From Trachelipus rathkii (lineage: Eukaryota; Arthropoda; Malacostraca; Isopoda; Trachelipodidae): 26,918 bases of DNA. Shown here piece by piece: positions 11,606-22,919 of this stretch. The notes beneath the pieces are model-generated. The model did no database searches. It was not told the DNA's origin and saw nothing but the letters and a program-made list of their open reading frames with translations. The position numbers were made by a program, and so were the translations under genes. The stretch lies in contig JABUQX010022955.1 of the NCBI GenBank assembly GCA_015478945.1, positions 17,501-44,418 of the forward strand, read 5' to 3'. Positions within the stretch are counted from its first letter, which is position 1. Each line of letters opens with the position of its first letter.

Positions 11606-12312
11606 TTAACTTTTCACTCTTAAATCTTCAAACTTCCTCTCCATCGAAGCGCCCAGTAACTTAATCTTACATAAAACTACATAAGGATACGATAATCCCA
11701 TCTCCAGCCCCAACACTGATTTGACATCAATCACACACTTCAACACCTTCACCAACACAAAATCAATCATACTTTTCACTTCAATACTATCTTTACTTGC
11801 ACCAACCCTAATATACTTATGAATACTCTTGTTTGAAGAGAGCATTACTTACACACACACCTTTTCTCTCAGAAATTAATCACTCTCCTTCCATTCTCAT
11901 TTTCTCCAGTCACTCCAAATTTACCTGTTATTCCATCCATTTTCCGATCCCCTATCCAACCATTTAGATTGCTCAACACAATCTATCAGAAGCTCCTACT
12001 CATCCAATCTAAAACATCTTTCGGAGTATCCTAGAAAGTGGCACTCTCCTCAACATCACCCTCAGATAGACCATATGTTACAACCACGCATACCTTGAAC
12101 TTTTCAAACTTAAATTTAACCATTAGAATTCTAGTGCAAAACCCACTATAGCTCTGTGCCACATGTCAATCATCAAAATGGCAATTTTCTCCCCCTCTTC
12201 ACAGTTTCTTTTCATCTATGTTTCAGTCATAGAGAGCAAATAGAATTACTCTTTCTAAATACATCCATTACCTATCTTCAACATTTATTGTTCTGACATT
12301 CCATGTACAAAC
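11606..12312 (-). pseudogene. Broken APE-type endonuclease domain of the LINE
   Basis: Blocks in order on the minus strand. CTWNVRT (12309-12289) is the usual start of these endonucleases. GREKIAILMIDMWHRAIVGF lies at 12196-12137. KFEKFKVCVVVTYGLSEGDV lies at about 12112-12052. LNGWIGDRKMDGITG begins at 11967 and is followed in frame by FGVTGENENGRRV, ending in TGA at 11871-11869. The L-N-G segment corresponds to the G-D-x-N active-site strand; the aspartate before the asparagine is replaced. A shifted frame, open from 11845 to 11606, carries HKYIRV, EVKSMIDFVLVK and LGLEMGLSYPYVVLCKIKLL. The last string matches the S-D-H-x-x-V-x-x-K strand, with YPY where the catalytic S-D-H is expected. The enzyme cannot be functional. 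The block order makes the identification firm. Confidence 0.8.
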
Positions 12313-12364
12313 GACTCATACAATTTCGCCGAAAGATACATGGTCGCTTACGGCGATCATGACC

Positions 12365-12502
<138 letters not shown>

Positions 12503-14470
12503 TCCACCTTCTTTACCAAGACTGGGGGTAAAGGTGCGTGACACGCACCAGAAACAGAAAAGTAGAGGAAAGAAAATGACACAAGCCGAAAGAAAGACCA
12601 CCCTTACCGCCCCCTTTTATACTTTTTTGAGAACTCGTCGAGTCAGAAAATCCACCATAGAGCTTCACGGGACATCGGACGGACCCTCACTATGAGACAT
12701 CGCCAATGTAGGTTTCATCCTTTAGCCCAGGTGGGCCACAACAATATCCCCTCACAAAACCCGCCATTTATCAATATTCAAACTAACTTTTCTCTCCTCC
12801 AGGCAATTCCTTTACTAACTAAATCCACTTGTTTCTTCGGTCTTCCCAGCCGGTCGTTCCCAACACACTCAACAAACGTAGCACATCCGCTTAACAAAAC
12901 GACTATCATCCATCCTTTCCACATGACCAAACATGCTCACCTACGGATCTGTTATGGTAATAATATGTCATATCATTTAAAATGCGACTTTCTCACAAGC
13001 TGCACAAAAACTCGAGTTCTAATAAAGTAGGTTGTCATTCCATCATGTTTTAATAATCAGATCTACTCACACTGTAACACGACCGCTAATGAGTCTCGTA
13101 ATGAAGAGTGTTGGGAAGAAGGAAAACTCGATCTAATCTGAGACCAACATTGGCATAGTTTACGATCTTTTTGCCTTGCTACTTGTCCGACACATAGAAT
13201 TGACTTCCTCCAAGTGTAACTAGTAAGACGAATATTAAAATATACCACAGAAGGGGTAAACAGACAACCCTGACATGCTCAAGGACCGCATGAGCACTGC
13301 GCCTCGATAAAGACATTACAGTTTCCTAACCTTTTTCATCATCAACTAATCAAATTTAAGTTCGCAACCGCTCGACGAGCCTTACTGTCTGCTCATCACA
13401 ACATTATTCATAAACTACACACTACGTCTAAAGTCTGTTTCCTTTAGATCACATTCAATCAAGATATAGACAACACTCAGTATAATATTTCATAACCCTA
13501 CACGACACTTGCTCCAACTGGCTTACACACATAGCGCACTTACGACACAGAGAGCGTAGATCCAACTATATGTCTCTAACAAAGGACAAAAAAGCAAAAT
13601 AACGGCTCAGATGCCCAATAATGTGATATACTATGTTTACTGTTTCTATACCCGTTCCTATTTAAGACATCCTGTCACCCACTCTGTTCTTACAAAAATC
13701 TTCTTTAACAAGATTTAGCCATCACTCAAAAAACTACACAGATCAATTAGTATAAACCTGCCATATTAATTAACGTTATCACTAAAGAAATTATTTTATT
13801 TTATGAGATCTCCACTTCTGCGACTCACATCTTTCTCTTCTAACACATATAACCATGCACAATCCCTATCGCGTCTTTTAATTGCTATCTTCAATGCACC
13901 CCAGCTCCATATACAAATTTGTAGATACACCATGGTGAGCACTTCCACACAATCTCTGTCCACTCGATACATGCAACTTTATTTATATTAATAATAAACC
14001 AAATCATTTGTCGAACTCTAACTCTTAAGTCATTTTACTTGACCATCTGGAATATCAGCAATCAAACTTATCATAAAATATATTCTTTTTAGATTCATTC
14101 GAAGAGATTGCACTAACTGACCAAAACAAAAATTCTATATATCACATATAACATCTATGCCATTAAGTAGCACACTTTCTATTTAATATCACTACATTAC
14201 GCCTAGTTCTGAAATCCATATAGATGCTAATTAAGATTAATATCTGATCAAATATATTCTTACTTTTCCAGTAATTTTCAAAGTATATTTTATTGAGATA
14301 AAAGTGATTCTCTTACTTCAACTCTCACACATGACTCTATACATAACGACTTACTGAATAATTCCTCACCTTCTCACTCTCTCTCTCTACTCGTCTTTCC
14401 TCTTCTGTATGATACTTACCTCTCATTCTGATTATAAAATAAGAAATGAATTTATAGTAACTTTCGATCA
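12503..14470 (-). mobile_element. 5'-truncated LINE copy with intact 3' end
   Basis: The 3' end (12503-12860) matches that of the neighbouring copy at 9529-9850. Minus-strand coding blocks are present but weaker. QLEQVS at about 13527-13510 is followed by remnants of K-Y and C-x-L-Y-L-D. At 14355-14305 the frame reads SKSLCIESCVRVEVRES, matching the K-S-M-Y-x-D-S-x-A-C-V-R-V-x-x-x-E-S segment just before R-Q-G-C in the RT. Near 14230 a broken IYMDF recalls the Y-M-D block. The spacing between these blocks is some hundreds of bases longer than in the copy at 9529, so an insertion or rearrangement is likely. No endonuclease part is present. The copy is cut at its 5' side near the AT tract at 14603. 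Confidence 0.6.
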
Positions 14471-14602
14471 TTTCATATTTTTCTATAATATTCTTTTTTA
14501 ATATATTATGAGCTATTGGAAAATATGTATTACTGCTATTTTATGATTATATGTATTAATTTTTGGGCCCTATTTATTTATTTTTTGTAAAATTATTCAA
14601 AC

Positions 14603-14706
14603 TTATATATATATATATTATATATAAGATAATATATATATATAATATTTAAATAATATTATATATATTAATTATATAATATAATATATATATATAATTA
14701 ATATAT
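14603..14706. repeat. AT-only tract
   Basis: About 100 bases of A and T, mixed (TA)n, AAT and TTAA. Borders the 5' side of the truncated LINE. Confidence 0.9.
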
Positions 14707-16149
14707 GATCTACCCTTTTAATAATATATGAAACAGGAGAAGGAAGCTCGAATGCTTAAAAATATTAGAAGTAAGTTAAGAGTATAATAACAATATTAAA
14801 TAATTGCTAATAAGAAACCGTAACGACTGATATTAGGTGCTATTTTCTATGTTAAATAGTTATATAATAATATCATTAAAAAAAATGAAAAAAAAAAAAA
14901 GAAATACGACCTAAAGTCACGAAAATTTATTAAACAATAAAATTATAAATGATAATAATTTCTAATTTACAATAATCAAAATAAAAAATATGAAACGATA
15001 GGTCATCCAAGAATATTTGATCCTTTACCAAAGAGAAAGTTAAATACATATATTAGTTATCGCATATAAATTAATTAGTAAATCTATAAGGAGTGATATA
15101 TCATTAACAAGATAATTACATGATTTAATTGGTCTGCCAATCAGTCCTTAAAAAAAGATTTATGAAAGATATTGCTAATATAATAGAAGCATAAAGAATA
15201 AGAGTGAAAATTACATAAATCCAATGAATTCATCATACTATACTTCAAAATGGTCTATTTACGCTGGCATATGGGTAAAATAGATATAAGTAAGATTAGA
15301 TAATTATCCGGGTGAAATAATTATCTAAAGTAAATAATGATTCAATTTGGAGATTACTTATTAAATTATGGGGTTATTTTCTGATAAGGTATTTGGAATA
15401 TTTTTTATTACATTTTGAAAGTTAGAATAGAAAGATAATATATTTATCGATAAAGAATAATAGTAATGGATATTATGATTAGTAAATGCTGTAGTTTTAA
15501 GACCTCCCGATATTGAGGAACTCTTTTCCGGATGAAGGAACGGTTATAATAGTCTAGCTGCCATGATTAAGGGTAAAACTAGGTAGATGAAAGAAAGATA
15601 TTTTTAGAGGTTTAAAAGTATTGTTATGCTTGAAGGCAAACCTATTAACTTCCATTTAAAGATTTTTATCAAAATACAACCTCAAATGATAAATTTCACT
15701 ATTTATATAATTATTAACTCGGTAATAATTAGTACTTGACTAGTGAACAAGATATAATGTTAGCAGAGTATATTTAATAATAAAGTGTAAAGGTGATTTT
15801 TACGAATCATCAGTTAAATGCTTCAGGTCATTGCTTAAGTAGTAAAAGAAAAGAATTACCTAGGTATAACTCCATAACTAAAAATTTATAAAGTTTCAGA
15901 CAAGTATATATTAAAGAGAATGTCTCACTCCTCTGTTTTATGGCATCTTTTGGTTATTTGTCTGATTAAAATGACTTTTTATACATACTTAATCAGGATT
16001 ATATTCTAAATGTAATTTCTGAAATGGTAAAATTTTGACAAAGAATATTGTTAAGTTTCCTATAAATATATTAAAAGCTACTAATATAATAATAATAATG
16101 ATATGTATAATATAAGATTGATCCTTCCTTTCAAATCTTCAACTTTTTC
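14707..16149. other. AT-rich stretch, nothing recognisable
   Basis: No open frame of note and no family motif on either strand. There is an A-rich run at about 14877-14902 that could be an old poly(A) tail, but no element body can be recognised before or after it. Confidence 0.55.
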
Positions 16150-16175
16150 ATATATAAGATATATATATAATAATA

Positions 16176-16209
<34 letters not shown>

Positions 16210-16411
16210 ATATAATATATATATTATATATTATATATATATAATATATATATATTATATATTTATTATATATAATATATATATATATATTAAGAATTAA
16301 TTATATATATATTATATATTAATATTAATATATTATAATATATATATATATATTATTATATATTAATATAATATATATTATATATATATATATAAATATT
16401 AATATATATTA
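16150..16411. repeat. Long AT-only tract (about 260 bp)
   Basis: One of the two longest AT tracts in the window, almost entirely A and T, alternating (TA)n with frequent AATAT and TTAAT interruptions, so it is older or more degenerate than the tract at 12365. Confidence 0.9.
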
Positions 16412-18495
16412 AACTACAACCGCTATAACTCAGGTAATAAAATAGTAACCTATTATTATCAATAACTCATTAGACAAGTCGAATGCAAGTATTGATTCAA
16501 GCAACGATGTACTCATTTTCATCTTCTTCAGCTCCCGATCGACTGAGCATTCCTAAATTCATCTTCAAATGACCTACCTACACGACTCTCATACATTTCA
16601 TATTCCTAGGCTTTCTACCTATGGTTTTTCTCACTCACCATCTCCTTCACCATACTATACTTATGATGGAAGATTTATCTATACGCTACTCGAACCTTGA
16701 GACATCACTTATTTCTAATATAGAGTGATATCTGATCGCGCAACTGTACAATCTGGATGCAAAGGCTAGATAATTATATTTCATATAGTATAGGAGTCAC
16801 TTCTAAATCTTATTTCTATAATTCTTTCAGCGTAGTTATTCACTCCTCATTCGTTCTCCTCATACACTTCGCTATCATGTAATAAAATAAGTGTAATATC
16901 CAAACAAACGGCTTCCTGTATTTTAACTCAGCAAATCTTATTAGATTGACTGACTGGTGTGTCTGCGCCTCTACTATTGAACTAAGATAGAAGTGTGTAC
17001 AACTCACTCTCTCGGTTATGCCTAACTCACCATCTATAGCAGTGTACATATGCGCACACTTGTATCGGACGCGGTATTTCATTCAACTTCACTTTTCTTC
17101 CCATCAGTTTTGCTCGTAATGCACGCGAGTAGAATGGTTTGTTCCTTCTCCCAGGTCTGTTACAGCTCCACCAATGAAGAGTATTATTTTACTATATTGT
17201 TATATATATAAATCTTTTCATTCTTAATAATATATCCATCCAATTTACTATTTACCAATACCATTTATTAATTACTGTTCCACTATTTATCACATACCCC
17301 TCTCGCTCTTACTACCCTCCTTCGATATACGAGCACCTTGTATCTCACTGATTTTATACTGTGTATATTAGTGAGTTTAGGATACTATCTATAAGTGCCT
17401 ATAGTCGCAATATACCTATGTCAGCCACCCTCCAGCTAATCTTACTCTATTGCTCCAGCACGCCAAGTCATCCACGTATCATTACTCTAGATAAATTATC
17501 TCACTGAGTTTCAAATTATCTAAATATATTATCTTTATTATTACTATATATCATTTATCACTATACACAGATTATTAATACAAACTAATATTGGGGACCA
17601 AACACTTATGTATTATTCTCATATATGGCTTACCTCTTCTCTCCTTCTCCACAAGACATGGGCGAGTACGCCGGCTGTATTTACATCGTATACTGCTGCG
17701 ATAAGAAACATTACTAGTACAAGAATATGACACAAGTCTATGCAAAACAGATCATGCCCGGAGACCTATACCCGCATCAACCTCCCATCTCCACTGCATA
17801 TTATCTTCTATATATGATCAGCACTTCCGCTCGCTTCCCATGTCAGAAGAATCCCCAAACTCAAACGCATGAGTTCTCCTTCCACGGAGTATCCAGCGAC
17901 AGAGACGTATTATAACTGTCATCGCCATTATTTCTTGTTCCACAATGAATAGTGGTTTCTCTCCCCTGGCCGTAATCATCGCCGATGGGCGAACAAGAGA
18001 GAGCCTCATACGTGCTCATTTACTCTCTACTCATTCACGCTGCCCATTCTTAAAACCGCGTCTGCGTTCTACTCTATTCATTCGCTATTTCTCTACCTCG
18101 CTAGTCAGTATTCTCTACATATTATATCTTCGCGCCAAAGTTGCCAAACTACTCATTCTTCCTCCAGAAGCAATACATCCTTCTGAGCTATGTTACAGTC
18201 TCTTCAAAATAAATTCTTTCTCTTCTTTTCTCCGTCTTCCCAGATCTTCTCGAACTATTCCCAAACATCAGCATCTACCGCAACCTATAATATCCCCCGC
18301 TCTCATACTCCAAGCGCGGTACTATCTCTCTCTCTTCTTTCTGCAATAGAATAGACCTACCATATATCCATACCTACTATACCCAGAAAACGTACTATTT
18401 CATTATTCTTCTCATTTTACCCTTTCTTCACACCACATTAACTCTCTTAAATATGTTCATTCCTCAGTTTAATCAATTACTTTCTAACGCGTGAA
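16412..18495 (-). mobile_element. Pyrimidine-rich block, possible very old antisense LINE
   Basis: The plus strand has C well above G, the same skew as the proven minus-strand LINE copies, and the block is bordered on both sides by AT tracts like them. I found no convincing motif. A weak nucleotide resemblance to the region around Y-G-S-E-T-M lies near 16630. The open frames of 60-134 residues on both strands (for example 17945-18349 on the plus strand) match nothing I know. The long plus-strand frame is expected where stop codons are rare because A and G are scarce. Assignment rests on composition and position, so it is tentative. Confidence 0.3.
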
Positions 18496-18509
18496 TATAT
18501 GACCTATAT

Positions 18510-18581
18510 GTATAATATATATAAATATATATATATATATATAATATATATTATATATATATATATATATAATATATATAT
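18510..18581. repeat. (AT)n tract
   Basis: About 70 bases of alternating A and T, directly followed by a short foldback sequence. Confidence 0.9.
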
Positions 18582-18590
18582 GACAGAGGT

Positions 18591-18691
18591 GGCTCTCGTT
18601 ACTCAAAAAAAGTCATTCGTATCTTCTCGTTACTCGAAAAATAGTTGCGTTATCGTTATTCGTTTCTTTGAAAGGAAAAGTAACGAGAGCC
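18591..18691. repeat. Foldback sequence with 13-bp perfect inverted ends
   Basis: Left arm ggctctcgttact (18591-18603) and right arm agtaacgagagcc (18679-18691) are exact reverse complements separated by 75 bases. Inside are more copies of the words cgttact and cgttatcgttatt. It sits immediately after an AT tract and is clearly less AT-rich than its surroundings. It could be a small non-autonomous element or a piece of a dispersed TAACGAG-type repeat. It has no coding capacity. Confidence 0.65.
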
Positions 18692-18789
18692 GTTACTCCT
18701 TACCCTTACTTTTAACTTCATATACATTAATACGATATCTTAAGCATATATTGTTTGTGTATATAAATTTTCACATTTCATATATATAA

Positions 18790-20130
18790 AAAAAAATACC
18801 TTAATCGGTACCTCCATGGGGTTAAGTCCTTTGCATCCACAACTATTTTTAATTGCACTAGCCACTTCCTGCCATTCACAAATTCATACTACACTCTACA
18901 TCATCCGTTTCCTTTTCTTCCAACATATATACTAAATATTTAAACCCAGACATTTGTTCCAGCTGCTCTACCATCTAACATAACTTCACGCTGCCCTCAT
19001 CCACAAACATAACTTACTCTTATTTACGTTTATCTTCAACATCTTCTTGACACACCCTGCCATATCTCTCACCAATCCTCTCAAACCTCTCTTAGATTCG
19101 CCACACAAAAACGAAATTATTCCCATATAATAGGTATGGCATCCTCCACTTTCTTCCATACTCATTCTAACCGAGATTGTGAAGTCGGAGTCGGGGAGTC
19201 GGTATTTTGAGAGAGGAGTCAAGAGTCGTAATTTTGAAGAGTGGAAGGCGGAGCGGAGTCGGAAAAATTTTGAAAGACCCAAAACCTGATCAACACATTC
19301 CTTGCATCCCACTTAATTCTTCATACCCCATCATATACAAATTGATAACCAAGAAGACATAGTACATCCCTGCCTCACTCCCTATTAATATTAAAACAAT
19401 CACTTTCAACTCCATAGTATTCCTAAACGCTTTACATCGTCATATATACGTTTTGATTCATTCAAAGTCTTAATCAACACCATATACAATAACACGACTG
19501 CCATTGAGCTTCCTATTAATCCTATACGCCTGTTTGCAAGTACAAAAAAACCTAAATACAATTTATCATTTTTTCACTTTTCTCAATCATTTTTTCAATG
19601 TAAAGATTTGATCTACACATCTTCAACCACTCTACCACTTGTTCTTCACAATCAGTCTTTGAGTCACTGATGCATTCTTTCGAATAAAATATAAGTTATA
19701 ATCTTCCTACTACACTAATAACTCATTCCCTATAATTCCATACAGTACCCTATCTCATTTACCTTATATAAGATACTATTTCTGCTACTCCTCCATCCTC
19801 TTGGAAACTATGCTCTCCATAAACTTTTGTTACACAAATTCAAATCCAATCAATCACCATTTCTCCCTCCGTTCCTTATCATCACGAAAATGTCATGCTA
19901 TACTTGCTATTACCATTATGCAACTTTCTCACCACTACCACATACTTCTCCTACTAATGACCTCATGCGCAAAATACCTACTTCTTGCACCATCAAAACC
20001 CAACACATTCACTATCACCCTCATACTGGCCAATGTATGCAGATTTCCAAAGTTTCCCACACACTCTTGCACTCATTTCATCAGTTACCAAAGCACCCTC
20101 CCTATTCATTATTATTGCAAATTCCCTTTT
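18790..20130 (-). mobile_element. LINE fragment (RT domain), truncated at both ends
   Basis: Minus-strand RT blocks are present in order. The amino part (about 20125-19830) parallels 11200-10941 of the best copy; the plus strands share caaatccaatcaatca-type strings followed by ctccgttc. The R-Q-G-C block lies at 19389-19341, broken. An open frame of 108 residues (19312-18986) then carries FLCGESKRGLRGLVRDMAG and MLKINVNKSK. These are the L-C-G-E-S-E-E-D-L-R and K-V-N-x-G-K-S-K segments after the YADD box. YADD itself is replaced by MGII (19126-19115). Then come F-K-Y-L and D-V-E-C, then the last block near 18820. Neither endonuclease nor 3' untranslated end is present. A GTCGG-type repeat (19184-19277) is inserted inside the RT. 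Confidence 0.75.
19184..19277. repeat. GGAGTCGG tandem repeat inserted in the LINE RT
   Basis: Three imperfect units of about 28-37 bases run 19184-19212, 19213-19240 and 19241-19277. Each is a gtcgg/gagtc part followed by a (g)t(a)attttga part. The sequence interrupts the RT between its R-Q-G-C block and its YADD position while keeping one frame open across the junction. Similar GAGTCGGAGTCGG repeats are dispersed in many animal genomes (remembered, not searched). Confidence 0.7.
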
Positions 20131-20131
20131 C

Positions 20132-20232
20132 AATATATAATATATTATTATAATTAAGATATATATATAATAAGATTATATAATATATAATAACTATATA
20201 TAATATAATAAATATATAGTATATATTATTGA
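20132..20232. repeat. AT-rich simple-sequence tract
   Basis: About 100 bases of mostly A and T (TATATAATA units with a few G and C). It separates two antisense LINE fragments. Confidence 0.85.
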
Positions 20233-20239
20233 ACTTTAG

Positions 20240-22245
20240 ATCTATACTATATATTATCTTATTATTATTCACAGACTAATTTAGTCTCACTACTAAATAT
20301 ATACAATATATTAAAATAACATTATATTAGTGTAACAATAATATATACCCGCATGATTGTTAAGAGACCCTAGCGCACTTTAATAATAGACTTAGTCTAC
20401 CTTTTACGTACCACCAAACTCGGATTTAACGATTTAACGAACCACTGACACCTTCACTGTCACAATTGTCTACATTACTTTCCTGATCTAACGAACTTAC
20501 TTAGCTAATCATGCCATTCACACTGTATAAATACTATTTCAATAACGCGAGTAGGATTGCTCGCGTAAATATTTGAATGCACTACTAAGAGCAGTATCCA
20601 GCAAATGCATATGTTGCCAAGTCCTCGGAACTCACAAACATCAGTCTAAAACTGAGAACTCTCTACAACACACGAGCGCCTGGTGCGAGACAATAAATAT
20701 ACTCATGATACAAACCCTGATAATTGCCGTCGGGAGCTTTTCTTAATGCATAAACGAATTATAACTTTAAGCACAAACCCTCACTCTCCCCTTTAATTGT
20801 AAAAAACACTTCCTGGCAATGTAACAGGATCTTTACCTATTTCTGTCAAACTTCTACTTCAGATTCCACCACACAAAACACATATCACGGCGCATATATA
20901 GAGGATACAGGGACGTATCCGTCGCCCCCAACTTCACCTGATTCGGTGGATTATCGTTCGTATAATTCGAAGTATCTTTAAACAACGTTATTACCTGACC
21001 ATCTCCCAATATCTCTAAATTTTACTTTCATATAACCCCATAGCTTCAGTATTACAAAAATTGAATAAATCAAAGGAGTGACATAACACATTCCCTTGCC
21101 CTTTATATCTCCGCATACGTTAAATATGAATAATAACCAATTGACTATTCTGACACATTTAATAAATATAATTCTATTATCAAGCAACGCTTCTAACTAT
21201 CTCATTATCATACATTTTGATTACCATTAATTAGAAGTACCTACCACACAACCAACACATACAATATTTAATACCAACACCTGTCCATTAGAGCTTCTAA
21301 AAATACTTATTATCCTATCATACTATCTGTTGCAAGAAAATTCCATAAATATACCGAAATTTAACAATTTATTCATTCATTCTCATCCATCCTCTAATTC
21401 CCCACCTCTAATCATTATTATCAACCTTTCATTCATTATCCATTCTCTAAACGCTAACCTTTAGTTCTTCACTCACAATCTAGTCAGCTTCAGTCACTCG
21501 ACTCGGCTTATAAATATTTACATATATACTTATAATAAATACCAGCAGTATATTCTTCCCTACAACACTACATATATAACTAATATTGATCCACTTCGTA
21601 GGATTCAACAGTGCCCTGTCTCATACTCCATTGAACCCTTTTATAGATAAAAGTTACTGTTAACTATGCTGACGAGATTCATTCATCCAGACTTCGGAAC
21701 TATTACCCATACACCTATAAAGATATTGTTACACAACTTCCTAAATCCAATCAATCACCATCTACCCTCCGTTCTTGATCGCATTTCACCTAAGTAATTA
21801 TATCATCTATTAATTTATTTAACAGATATTTACCATTCTTCAAACTTTCTATACTAACTCTACCTCATAATTACCTTCCTATTATACCTTGGACTTTAAA
21901 TGATACTCTCATTAAGTACTGCCCAAGATTAAATACTCATATAATTTCACTTATACTTTTAGCTATCCATCATAACACCCACTAACACATTTAACTATCA
22001 CCATCTTCTTACTGTTTTAATTAATAATACTATAACAGATTCTCGAAAGTTATTCTATATCACCCTAACTCCTCCTACATTCAATATTTATCATCGTTAT
22101 ATCAAAATAATAGCTACCTAATCCCTTAACTTCATAATTTATTCTATAAGCAAGTATAAGTTCCTACTAATCTATTCATATAATAAACTTACCTTCATCG
22201 TGATTTTACCTATCCAGAATGAGTTATCATATCCATTATTTCCCT
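20240..22245 (-). mobile_element. Old LINE fragment (RT domain), antisense
   Basis: The plus strand at 21731-21790 repeats the string found in the other two copies (10941-10990 and 19831-19880): acttc-c(t)aaatccaatcaatcacca, then ccctccgttcttgat. The minus-strand open frame 21187-20978 contains CGDIKGKGMCYVTPLIYSI, a degraded form of the S-G-I-R-Q-G-C-V-M-S-P-x-L-F-N block. It lies at the distance below the first block expected from the other copies. Between 20240 and 20950 I recognise nothing beyond the same C-over-G skew, so the lower limit is approximate. All blocks are more degraded than at 9529 and 18790. Confidence 0.55.
20545..20566. other. Perfect 7-bp GC-rich stem-loop
   Basis: Arms acgcgag (20545-20551) and ctcgcgt (20560-20566) with an 8-base loop; flanking attcaa-like and ttgaat-like strings extend the pairing loosely. 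It stands out because the surroundings are AT-rich. No role can be assigned. Confidence 0.5.
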
Positions 22246-22249
22246 TCTG

Positions 22250-22512
22250 ATATATATTATATTAATATATATATATTTTAATATATATAATATATTATAT
22301 TAAATTTTAATATTATATATTATATATATATATATATATATAATTAAATAAAATAATATATTAATATTATTAATATTAATAATATTATAATATATATATA
22401 TATATATATATAATATATAATATATATATATAATTATATATTAATAATATATAATATAATTAATATATATAATATATAATATATATATATATATAATATA
22501 TTTATATATATT
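22250..22512. repeat. Long AT-only tract (about 260 bp)
   Basis: Nearly pure A and T, mixing (TA)n with TAATATTAAT-type units, at the 5' side of the antisense LINE fragment. Confidence 0.9.
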
Positions 22513-22764
22513 ACCTTCTAATATAAAAGAATAAAATAATCTAGCATTGATAGCAATTCTAAATATTCTGGATAATACATAAAATAATATTAATCATTTT
22601 ATTTTAATATACGAAAAATATTGCATTATTCACTTATCATATGATAATACCAAATGAATATTTATCTACAGTAACCATTTCACAAGAGAGGTTGGCGATC
22701 CAGATTTAGTCATCTTGAGGCAGTTAAGACTAGCATGATACCTAAGAAAAGTAATAAGCTTCAC

Positions 22765-22918
22765 TATAATATTTATATATTATATTAAAATTATAGATAA
22801 TATATATTAAATATATATATATATATATATAATATATTAATTATTATAATATATATATTATTAATAATAATATAGATAATATATATAATATAGATTGTAA
22901 TATTAATATATATATATA
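22765..22918. repeat. AT-rich tract at the start of a plus-strand LINE block
   Basis: About 150 bases of A and T with a few G. The 250 bases between this tract and the previous one (22513-22764) hold nothing recognisable. Confidence 0.85.
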
Positions 22919-22919
22919 A

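Larger units (their letters stand above)
9529..12335 (-). mobile_element. Near full-length but inactive LINE (endonuclease, RT, 3' end)
   Basis: This is the most complete element in the window. Reading the minus strand from high to low positions gives the full domain order of an APE-type non-LTR retrotransposon. Endonuclease blocks lie at 12312-11606 and the W-W-N-x-E-V linker at 11528-11334. RT finger and palm blocks lie at 11045-10440, the region after the palm at about 10260, and a 3' untranslated end at 9850-9529. Such proteins nick the target DNA and copy their own RNA there (target-primed reverse transcription). The reading frame is broken by frameshifts and stops throughout. The catalytic YADD of the RT is not preserved: the corresponding place, near 10350-10372, reads LLYC. 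I cannot place the clade firmly. The same family supplies the fragments at 1, 2850, 12503, 18790, 20240 and 22920. Confidence 0.82.

Noticed and set aside
10251..11664. Several plus-strand open frames of 60-108 residues
   Set aside because: They are antisense to the LINE RT and linker. The pyrimidine-rich strand has few stop codons, which makes long meaningless frames.
12692..13030. Plus-strand open frame of 112 residues starting near the LINE 3' end
   Set aside because: It lies in the repeated 3' untranslated end and runs antisense to the element; the other copy at 9529 has no corresponding open frame.
17945..18349. 134-residue plus-strand open frame, the longest in the window
   Set aside because: No domain, signal peptide or family pattern; it sits in a C- and T-rich block where stops are rare and is most simply antisense to an old element.
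19801..20157. Two overlapping plus-strand frames of 118 and 108 residues
   Set aside because: They overlap in different frames and lie antisense to the LINE RT amino part, whose matching copies are at 10941 and 21731.
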